Of a DNA stretch of 64,000 nucleotides, positions 16,239 through 22,891 are shown piece by piece. The notes under the pieces were generated by a model. That model was not told the origin of the DNA. It worked only from the letters and a program-made list of their open reading frames with translations, and ran no database searches. The first letter of the stretch is position 1. Every line of letters starts with the position of its first letter. This DNA comes from Streptomyces sp. Tu 3180 (GTDB taxonomy: Bacteria > Actinomycetota > Actinomycetes > Streptomycetales > Streptomycetaceae). A program made the position numbers and the translations under genes. The stretch lies in contig NZ_WOXS01000002.1 of the NCBI RefSeq assembly GCF_009852415.1, positions 7,356,001 to 7,420,000 of the forward strand, read 5' to 3'.

Positions 16239-17495
16239 ATGACACCCACCAGCCTGCCCGACGCGTTCCTGTGGGGCGTCGCCACCGCGGGGCACCAGAA
16301 CGAGGGCGACAACAGCGCCAGTGACACGTGGTTCCTGGAGCACACGACGCCCTCGCTGTTCCGCGAGCCGAGCGGTCCGGCGTGCCGCGGCTACCAGCGG
16401 TGGGAGACGGACCTCGATCTGGCCGCCGGACTGGGACTCAACGCCTTCCGCTTCTCCGTCGAGTGGGCCCGCGTCGAACCCGAGCGCGGGGTCGTCCGCG
16501 CCGAGGCCCTCGACCACTACGAGCGCATGGTCGACGGCTGCCTCGAGCGGGGCCTGGCACCCATCGTGACGTTCAGCCACTTCACCGCACCGCACTGGTT
16601 CGCCGCGGCCGGCTCCTGGACCGCCGCCGACGCCCCGGCGCGCTTCGCCGAGCAGTGCGACCGCGTCGTGGCGCGCTTCGGCGACCGCATCTCCCACGCC
16701 GTCACCCTGAACGAACCCAACCTCGAACAGCTGCTGCAGGCGGGAGCGAAGCTCCCGGCCGAGGCCGAGGCGCTCAAGACGCGGATGCTGGCGGCCGCCG
16801 CACGGGCCGCCGGAAGCGACACCTACGCCAGCGCGAACGTCATCCCCGCCCACCGGCAGGAGGAGTTCCGGGCCGCGTTCACCCGGGCCCACCGCGCCGC
16901 CCGCGACGCGGTCAAGGCCCGCCGCGGCGACCTGCCCGTCGGCGTCTCCATCGCCGTCGCCGACGAAGTGGCCCTCCCCGGCGGCGAGGAACGCCGGGAC
17001 GCCAAGCGCGCCGCCGTCTACGACCACTGGCTGCGCGAGGCACGCCACGACGACTTCGTCGGCGTGCAGAACTACGAGCGCATCGTCCACGGCCCCGACG
17101 GCGAGGTGACGCCCGACGGCGAACTCAACGGGATGGGCACCGTCATCGAGCCCGCGTCCCTCGCCGGCGCCGTGCGCTACGCCCACGAGGTGTCCGGGGT
17201 GCCGGTCCTCGTGACCGAACACGGCATCCAGACCCCGGACGACGCACAACGCGCCGCCTTCATCCCCGCCGCCGTCGAACACCTCGCGGCCGAGGTGCGT
17301 GCGGGCACGCCCGTCCTCGGCTACTGCCACTGGACGCTCATGGACAACTTCGAATGGATCTTCGGGTACGGCGCCCGGCTCGGGCTGCACGAGGTCGACC
17401 GCGACACCTTCGAGCGCCGCCCGAAGCCGAGCGCGAAGGCGTACGCGGACGTGGTGCGAAGCCACCGGGCACCGCTCGCCGGCACCCGGGACTGA
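16239..17495 (+). CDS. Beta-glucosidase, GH1
   Basis: The 418-residue retaining glycosidase has the GH1 (beta/alpha)8 fold. Its acid/base Glu159 is in TLNEPN and its nucleophile Glu327 is in LVTEHG, where most family members have TENG. The N-terminus FLWGVATAGHQNEGDN and FRFSVEWARVEPERG are classic GH1, with the usual Q/H sugar-binding start. It begins at the ATG at 16239 after GCGAGGAG. The lack of a signal peptide implies cytoplasmic action. It is downstream of GH78 on the same strand, probably in one transcript, and would remove glucose after rhamnose. Confidence 0.94.
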   Translation: MTPTSLPDAFLWGVATAGHQNEGDNSASDTWFLEHTTPSLFREPSGPACRGYQRWETDLDLAAGLGLNAFRFSVEWARVEPERGVVRAEALDHYERMVDGCLERGLAPIVTFSHFTAPHWFAAAGSWTAADAPARFAEQCDRVVARFGDRISHAVTLNEPNLEQLLQAGAKLPAEAEALKTRMLAAAARAAGSDTYASANVIPAHRQEEFRAAFTRAHRAARDAVKARRGDLPVGVSIAVADEVALPGGEERRDAKRAAVYDHWLREARHDDFVGVQNYERIVHGPDGEVTPDGELNGMGTVIEPASLAGAVRYAHEVSGVPVLVTEHGIQTPDDAQRAAFIPAAVEHLAAEVRAGTPVLGYCHWTLMDNFEWIFGYGARLGLHEVDRDTFERRPKPSAKAYADVVRSHRAPLAGTRD

Positions 17496-17525
17496 GCCCT
17501 TCCCGAAGGGCCCGCCCGGCCGGGC
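17496..17525. terminator. Double hairpin between convergent genes
   Basis: Immediately after the GH1 stop, GCCCTT-CCCG-AAGGGC (17496-17511) is followed by the palindrome GCCCGGCCGGGC (17514-17525). The leftward ATP-grasp gene ends at 17539, so the pair probably terminates both transcripts. Confidence 0.6.
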
Positions 17526-17538
17526 GCGTGCGCGTCCG

Positions 17539-18606
17539 TCACGAGGCGGAGCGGTCCGCCTCGACCGGGTGGGCCGGATGGGGGTGCCCGGGGAGGAAGG
17601 TCACCTGGGGCGCTCCGGTGCGGGGGTGGACGGCGACCTCGCTCGCCGGACCGCCGGGCAGGTCCGTGTCCATCAGGCGGGGACGGCGGCCGAGCGCCGC
17701 CTCGACCGTCGCCTCGTACACGTTGACGCCCAGCGCCCGGCACATGCCCTCCCCGACCAGGGCGCCCCCGATCCGCGGGTTGATCTCGACGACCTCCGGG
17801 CCGCCGGTGGTCAGGACGAACTCCACGTGCGCGAAACGGTCGGTGTAGCCGATCGCCGCGAGCACCTCGCCGAGCCACCGCTCCAGCACGGACCGCCGGG
17901 CCTCCGGGAAGGCCACGGGAAACGCCGTGATCTCCTCCCGGAAGCACGGCTCCGGTGACATCAGCCGGCTGGAGACGCCCAGCAGCCGGGTCCGGCCGGC
18001 CCAGGTGAGGGTCTCGGCGCTGTACACCGGCCCGCTGAAGTACGGCTCCGCGAACAGCCGCCCTCTCAGCTCCCGCCCGGCCGCCCCGTCGAGGGCCGCC
18101 TCCAGCTCCGGCTCGTCGCGGACCAGCCAGACGTTCTGGCTCCCGGTGCCCGCCGTGTCCTTGAGGACGGCGGGCAGACCGACCTCCTTGAGCAGCACGT
18201 CCCTCAGTTCCGCTCCGGGCGCCTCCACGGCCCGCCCGCGCGTCAGCCCGGCGTCGTGCAGCCGGTTCCGTACGGCCGCCTTGTCCCGGGTCAGCCGGAG
18301 CACGGCCGGATCGAGCCCGGGCAGGCCGAGACGGTCCGCGAGCTCGGCACCGGCCAGTGTCCAGGTGTCGGTCGAGCTGATCAGGCCGCGCGGCCGAGGC
18401 GTCCGGCGGAGCAGATCCGTGAGCCCTTCCACGTCGAAGGTGTCGGTGACGACGACGTCGAGGGCGTCCGCCGGAAGCCTCTCCAGCTCGTAGGAGTAGG
18501 AGGCGCGGTCGCGTGTGAGCAGGATGAGCCGCTCGCCGAGTGCGTCGGCGGCGCGCACCAGGTGTCCGAGGCCGAAGGTGAGTGACTCCAGGCAGACCAC
18601 GCTCAT
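17539..18606 (-). CDS. ATP-grasp domain ligase
   Basis: This 355-residue protein has the ATP-grasp fold: a preATP-grasp N-terminus (VVCLESLTFGLGHLVRAAD), the ATP-binding Lys and Gly-rich stretch in LPAVLKDTAGTGSQNVWLV, and the metal-binding HVEFVLTTGGPEVVEINPRIGG split by Glu and Asn ligands. Such enzymes join a carboxylate to an amine or thiol through an acyl phosphate, often making dipeptides. Its start overlaps the stop of the PLP enzyme by four bases (ATGA), so it is the third gene of the cobalamin-riboswitch operon. The substrate is not evident. Confidence 0.85.
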   Translation of the reverse strand: MSVVCLESLTFGLGHLVRAADALGERLILLTRDRASYSYELERLPADALDVVVTDTFDVEGLTDLLRRTPRPRGLISSTDTWTLAGAELADRLGLPGLDPAVLRLTRDKAAVRNRLHDAGLTRGRAVEAPGAELRDVLLKEVGLPAVLKDTAGTGSQNVWLVRDEPELEAALDGAAGRELRGRLFAEPYFSGPVYSAETLTWAGRTRLLGVSSRLMSPEPCFREEITAFPVAFPEARRSVLERWLGEVLAAIGYTDRFAHVEFVLTTGGPEVVEINPRIGGALVGEGMCRALGVNVYEATVEAALGRRPRLMDTDLPGGPASEVAVHPRTGAPQVTFLPGHPHPAHPVEADRSAS

Positions 18607-19624
18607 GCCGCTCGCTCCTTGCGGCCGGCCGGGCGGGCGGTGCGCCGCCAGGCCATCCTGGACCAGGGCATGGACATCTCCTCGGGGGCGGAGACCTCGA
18701 CCGGTTTCAGCGCGGCGGGGTCCAGGGCTTCCGTGTGGCGGGCGAAGACGCGCTCGACGTAGCGGTGTCCGGTGTCGGCGCCGACCACCGGGTGCAGCCG
18801 GTCGGGGTGGCGCCGGGCCTCGTACGTCGCGGCCAGGTGTCCGGCGCCGGTGGACAGCCCGGCGAAGACGGCGTGGTCGCGCAGCAGGGCGACCGTGCCG
18901 GACATGGCGTGGGTGAAGTCCAGCCAGTGAACGGCGTCGTAGAGGTGGTGGCGGACGTTGCCGAAGACGATCGACGACCCGATGCCGGCGATGATCGCCT
19001 CCGGGTCGTGGTGGTCCTGGCTGCCGAAGGTGACACTGCCGAAGGGCTGGACGCCGACCGGCCGCACCGAGGGGTCGGTGGCGCGCAGGCGTTCCACGAG
19101 GCCGCCCGTGGAGGCCCCCGACCCCACCCCTCCGACGACGGTCAGCGCGGTCGAGGGGAACGCGGCCGTGATCCGGTCCGCCACCTCGTGGTAGCCGAGG
19201 TAGTGGACGTCGTCGTGGTACTGGCGCATCCAGTGCCAGCCGGGGTGATCGGCGAGGATCTCCTTCACCCGCCGCACCCGCAGCTCCTGGTCCAGCTTGA
19301 GGTCCTTCGAGGGTCTGACCTGTTCCACGGTGGCGCCGAGGATCTCCGGCTGGGCGCGGGTGGTGGTGTCCACGGTGGTGGACGCGACGACGTGGCAGCG
19401 CATGCCGTAGCGGTGGCAGGCGAGCGCCAGGGCGTAGGCGTAGATGCCGCTGGAGCTGTCGATCAGGGTCTGTCCCGGGCGGATCGCGCCCCGCTCCAGG
19501 AGGTGGCGGACGGCGGCGAGCGCCGAGTAGATCTTCATCGACTCGAACCGGATCAGGACGAGGCCGTCGGTGAGCCGGACGAGATCCGGGACTTCAGGGC
19601 GTCGGCGATGCGGGGGTGGATCAC
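18603..19624 (-). CDS. PLP-dependent enzyme of the cysteine synthase fold, with an apparent one-base frameshift near its N-terminus
   Basis: This is a fold-type II PLP enzyme (about 340 residues when repaired). The PLP-binding Lys is in FESMKIYSALAAVRHLLERG, the equivalent of the CysK SxKxR site; the phosphate loop is GGVGSGASTGG, and GLSTGAGHLAA follows. A GTG at 19624 overlaps the kinase stop (GTGA) with AAGGAGG just upstream and opens VIHPRIADALK. The rest continues one frame over as PDLVRLTDGLVLIRFES. Restoring one base at about 19590-19594 gives ALKVPDLVRLTDG, which reads naturally. An ATG further in (19538) would begin at the catalytic Lys itself and cannot be the true start. Beta-replacement on a phosphorylated or acetylated hydroxy-amino acid is likely. 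Confidence 0.8.
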
Positions 19625-20484
19625 CCGTAGCCTCCTTGGGCGAAGGAACACCGGTGGCCGAGCGAGTGGAAGAAGGCGGACAGTTCGGACTTGAGACCGG
19701 CGTCCAGGCGGCCGGGGAAGAGGTAGCCGATCAGGCAGCCCGTGTGGGCGACGAAGACGCCGTCGGCGCCGAACCGCTCCCGGTGGGCGAGCAGGCTGCC
19801 GAACGTCGCCTTGGGCAGCACGTTCTGCGACAGGGCGGCGCTGGCGGTCGCCGCCCGTGCGACGGCGGCCGGGTCGCCGGAGGCGAAACCTTTGAGCAGG
19901 TCGGTCAGGCACCGCTCGTACTCCTCCCCGTGCCGCCGGTAGTGCTCCAGCAGCAGGTCGGTGACGGCGGCGGTGTCCACGGTCCCGGGCTCGGTGGTGT
20001 ACGCGGTGTGGAAGCCGATGTCCGTGCCCAGGCGCCGGACCACCCGGTGCCGGCCGCTGAGGTACAGCGCGAACTCGTCGAGGAACACGCTGTCGGCCCG
20101 CTCGATCGACGCCAGGACGCCCAGGACCACGTCCGTGTCGTACGGCAGGGCGAAGAGCCGGAACAGACAGCGCAGGGTCGCCACGATGTCGGCGGTGGAA
20201 CTCGCCATCCCCACGCCCACCCGCAGGTCGGAGTGGGCGCTCCAGCGGCCCGGCGGCAGCGTGAGCCCGAAACGCTCCAGGAAGAGCCGGGCCGCCGTCG
20301 CGGACTTCTCGCCGAGGGGCAGCGGATTCGGCGGCTGCGCCCCGGGGGCGAAGTGCACCCGGGAGTGCCGCTCCACGGGAAAGGACACCACGGCGATGTC
20401 CGGATCGGCCCCCGCCCGCAGCGGGCCCTGGTAGAGCTCGCCCAGAGTGCCGTGGCAGACGCCGGACACGGTGCGGCCCGTCAC
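19621..20484 (-). CDS. GHMP-family kinase (PduX/L-threonine-kinase-like)
   Basis: The 287-residue protein has GHMP kinase signatures: GTLGELYQGPL near the N-terminus, resembling the GxxGE(L/I)xQG motif of PduX/BluE kinases, and the ATP-binding VGVGMASSTADI at residues 89-100. It starts with GTG at 20484 behind CAGGAGGGG. PduX-type kinases phosphorylate L-threonine for the cobalamin nucleotide loop, which suits the cobalamin riboswitch upstream. However, the two following genes (PLP enzyme and ATP-grasp) point to a different or additional fate for a phospho-amino acid. Substrate unproven. Confidence 0.8.
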   Translation of the reverse strand: MTGRTVSGVCHGTLGELYQGPLRAGADPDIAVVSFPVERHSRVHFAPGAQPPNPLPLGEKSATAARLFLERFGLTLPPGRWSAHSDLRVGVGMASSTADIVATLRCLFRLFALPYDTDVVLGVLASIERADSVFLDEFALYLSGRHRVVRRLGTDIGFHTAYTTEPGTVDTAAVTDLLLEHYRRHGEEYERCLTDLLKGFASGDPAAVARAATASAALSQNVLPKATFGSLLAHRERFGADGVFVAHTGCLIGYLFPGRLDAGLKSELSAFFHSLGHRCSFAQGGYG

Positions 20485-20620
20485 GTACCCCTCCTGTCCG
20501 CGTCCTGGAACGCGACCGGGAGGGAGGCACCGCGCAGGGCGTGCCCTGCGGCCGTCCGCACCGCCAACCCGGTCCGCGAGGTCACCGTGCACAGCCCGCA
20601 CGTCACGTGCGGGCGCAGCG

Positions 20621-20830
20621 GCAGGTCTTCGGACTCGCGGACCCGCCCACCGGGGATGCCGGCGGGCACCTACCGGCCGTCGCTTCCCGGCCCCGACGAG
20701 ATACGGGCCCAGTGCTGTTGACGGCTTTCGTTCCCACTCACCGCCGCGGGACAGTCCCGGACTCCCACCGGGTTCCCTCTTGCGCCGGTCCGCCCGGCAT
20801 CCGGCCGGACCGGCGGGCGCGAACCGACTG
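20621..20830 (-). ncRNA. Cobalamin riboswitch upstream of the kinase-PLP-ATP-grasp operon
   Basis: Read on the minus strand, this leader has the conserved cobalamin aptamer order: AGAGGGAACCCGGTGGGAGT, CCGGGACTGTCCCGC, CGGTGAGTGGGAACGAAAGC, CACTGGGCCC, CCGGGAAGCGACGGCC, and the B12-box end GAGTCCGAAGACCTGCC. Outer pairing TTCGCG/CGCGAG closes it. It is followed by the hairpin GCCCGCAC-GTGAC-GTGCGGGC (20594-20614). A CCTCCC tract before the kinase gene can pair with its GGAGGG ribosome-binding site. Translational repression by adenosylcobalamin is therefore likely. Confidence 0.88.
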
Positions 20831-21049
20831 CGGGCATCAGCGTAGGGCGGCTCGCGCTCCGGCGGCAGGGGGTGCGGCGCCGGTTGTCCGGATGCGATCG
20901 GTGCCCCGGCGGGCGTCAGGGCCCTGCGTCGGCCGGGGACCACTCTGGCCGGATGTGGCCTCGGTGCTCCCGGCCGCCTCGGTCACACTGGTGCCTCCCG
21001 TCCCACGTGCACACCGCCCGTCGGTGTTCCGCGCCCCGGAAGGCCCAGG

Positions 21050-22036
21050 ATGCTGCCAGAGACGACGCCGGAGGACGACGGCACGGCCGCACCGCCCGCC
21101 CGTGACAGGCGTCCGGCCGATCGCGTCGCCCTGCGCGCCGACCTGAGGGCCGCGCTGCCCGACGCGAGCGCGGCGGTGGTGGTCACGGCGCTCGTGTTCG
21201 TGTTGCTGTGGGCGCGCATGGAGTCGGGCGAGTCGGACACGGTCGCGGTCATGCCGTTCATGGACGACCCCGGCACGTACTGGATGTACCTGCTCAGCCA
21301 GGCGTTCGGCTGGTCGGGCCTGTTGTGGGCCTGGGGCACGGTCATGCTCGGTCTGCTGCTGTCCGGGCCGCGCCCCGCCCGGCTGCCGGTCCCCCGGCAG
21401 ACCCTGGAGCGCTGGCACCGCACCACGAGCCTGACCACGATGGCCCTGATGTTCGCGCACGCGCTGATGTTCGCGGCGGAACTCGTGCGGTACGAGGCCC
21501 GGTTGACGTGGCTCGAACGGCTGTGGGCGGGCTTCGCGGACACGTTCGTGCCCGGCTGGTACGACTCCGGCACCGGCCAGGTAGCCATCCCCCTCGGCCA
21601 GGGCGCCCTCTACCTGGCCGTTCCCCTCGGCCTGCTGTTCTACGTCCGGCACCGCATCGGCGCCGGCACCTGGCGCCGCCTGCACCGCTTCGTCATCGTC
21701 GTGTACGTGCTGAGCGTGTGGCACACCCTGCTGTACGGCACCAACGTCTGGTACGGCGAGTGGCCGCGCACCGTCCTGTGGCTGCTCCAACTCCCGGTCG
21801 CGGCACTGCTGCTGGCTCGGCTGCTGCGGCCCGCCCGGCGGGCCGAGCGACTGGGCGGGCCGGGACGGCGCGGGGGCGTGTCGCTGCCGGGCTGGGGGGT
21901 GCGGGCCGCCGGCCGGGTGGCCGCCGGGGCCGTCGTGGTGGGGCTGGTCGTCGTGGTGGTGTCCGGTCATGACGGCGGCCGGGAACGCCCGGCCGAGCCG
22001 CCCTCGACGAGCCCGCACGCTCCCGAGCCGGAGTGA
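21050..22036 (+). CDS. Ferric-reductase-like transmembrane protein
   Basis: The 328-residue membrane protein has about six hydrophobic segments and His residues placed as in haem-binding ferric reductase-like domains: RWHRTTSLTTMALMFAHALM and RRLHRFVIVVYVLSVWHTLL. It lacks the FAD/NAD(P)H reductase half, so it is a membrane cytochrome-like unit only. The C-terminus has another hydrophobic stretch (AAGAVVVGLVVVVVSG) and a Pro-rich tail. It starts at the ATG at 21050, between the two cobalamin riboswitches. A role in iron or cobalt reduction is possible but not shown. Confidence 0.8.
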   Translation: MLPETTPEDDGTAAPPARDRRPADRVALRADLRAALPDASAAVVVTALVFVLLWARMESGESDTVAVMPFMDDPGTYWMYLLSQAFGWSGLLWAWGTVMLGLLLSGPRPARLPVPRQTLERWHRTTSLTTMALMFAHALMFAAELVRYEARLTWLERLWAGFADTFVPGWYDSGTGQVAIPLGQGALYLAVPLGLLFYVRHRIGAGTWRRLHRFVIVVYVLSVWHTLLYGTNVWYGEWPRTVLWLLQLPVAALLLARLLRPARRAERLGGPGRRGGVSLPGWGVRAAGRVAAGAVVVGLVVVVVSGHDGGRERPAEPPSTSPHAPEPE

Positions 22037-22117
22037 CCCACGGCCGCCGGGAGGGGCGGGTCCGGCGCAGGCGCCCGAGGGCGGGCGGCCGGCTGATGCG
22101 ATGATGACCGGCGACAG

Positions 22118-22267
22118 GGCGACGACGGTCCGAGGAAGCCGGTGCGAATCCGGCGCGGTCCCGCCACTGTGATCGGCGAGCGGATCCCGAACGGGCCACT
22201 GCCCCGCGCAGGGCGGGAAGGCCGGGACGAGCCACGACCCGAGAGCCAGGAGACTCACGTCGTCGCC
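22118..22267 (+). ncRNA. Cobalamin riboswitch upstream of the [2Fe-2S] protein gene
   Basis: A canonical aptamer: GAGGAAGCCGGTGCGAATCC, GCGGTCCCGCCACTGTGA, a GGGCCACTGCCC segment, GGGCGGGAAGGCC, and the B12 box GAGAGCCAGGAGAC. It is closed by GGCGACGAC (22118-22126) pairing with GTCGTCGCC (22259-22267). CTCCTC at 22267-22272 can pair with GAGGAG at 22299-22304 in the downstream ribosome-binding site, around the inner stem CCGGGG/CCCCGG. Ligand-dependent masking of that site is the probable mechanism. Confidence 0.92.
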
Positions 22268-22318
22268 TCCTCGAAGGACACCGGGGCGGAGCTCCCCGGA
22301 GGAGAGGGGTGGTTCGGC

Positions 22319-22723
22319 GTGCCCGGGACGACGGAGGGTCAGGCGTTCGGCGCCGAGGAGGCTGCGCAACCGGTCGGCGCCGTGCCGTGCCGGGTCGTCG
22401 TGTGCCGCGACTGCTGCTGCGGCACCGCGAAGGTGACCGGCGTCGACCACGCCGCGCAGACCGAGCGTCTGCGTGCCGAGGCGCCCGTGCGCGTCTCCGA
22501 CTGCCTGGACGTGTGCGACCAGGCCAACGTGGTCGTCGTGCAGCCCTCCTCCGCCGGGCGGGCGGCCGGAGCCCGGCCGGTGTGGCTCGGCCTGGTCAAC
22601 GACCCGGCGGCGACGGAGGACGTCGCCGCCTGGGTACGGGCGGGCGGTCCCGGCGTCGCTCCCCGGCCGGAGATCCTCGACCTGTACGCCTTCACCCCGC
22701 CGCGCCGCCGCACGGCCCCCTGA
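22319..22723 (+). CDS. [2Fe-2S] ferredoxin-like protein of thioredoxin fold
   Basis: A 134-residue protein with the Cys pattern of thioredoxin-fold [2Fe-2S] ferredoxins: a cluster at residues 29-34 (VCRDCCCGT) and a second pair at 62 and 66 (SDCLDVCDQANVVVV). I start it at the GTG at 22319, 11 bases after GGAGGAGAGG; an earlier in-frame start would lie inside the riboswitch. Homologous genes often sit beside cobalamin uptake or synthesis genes in streptomycetes. An electron-transfer or cobalt/corrin-reduction role is plausible. Confidence 0.8.
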   Translation: MPGTTEGQAFGAEEAAQPVGAVPCRVVVCRDCCCGTAKVTGVDHAAQTERLRAEAPVRVSDCLDVCDQANVVVVQPSSAGRAAGARPVWLGLVNDPAATEDVAAWVRAGGPGVAPRPEILDLYAFTPPRRRTAP

Positions 22724-22805
22724 ACGGCCGAGGACCGCTGCCGCGCCGGAGCGGCAGCGCAACGGGGCCGCGGGCGGGACGGCGCGGGCCGCCCGCGAGG
22801 GCACC

Positions 22806-22840
22806 CCCCCGGCAGCCGCCCGGTCAGCTGCTGCCGGGGG
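22806..22840. terminator. Hairpin between convergent genes
   Basis: CCCCCGGCAGC (22806-22816) pairs perfectly with GCTGCCGGGGG (22830-22840) around a 13-base loop, followed by TT. It lies between the [2Fe-2S] gene and the convergent oxidase gene. Confidence 0.65.
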
Positions 22841-22891
22841 TTCCCTGCGGGGACGACCCGCTCTCGGCCGCGGCCGGGCGGGCCGCCCGGC

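Noticed and set aside
19538..19540. ATG at 19538 as the start of the PLP enzyme
   Set aside because: It would place the catalytic Lys at residue 2 and remove the conserved N-terminal strand found in the neighbouring frame.
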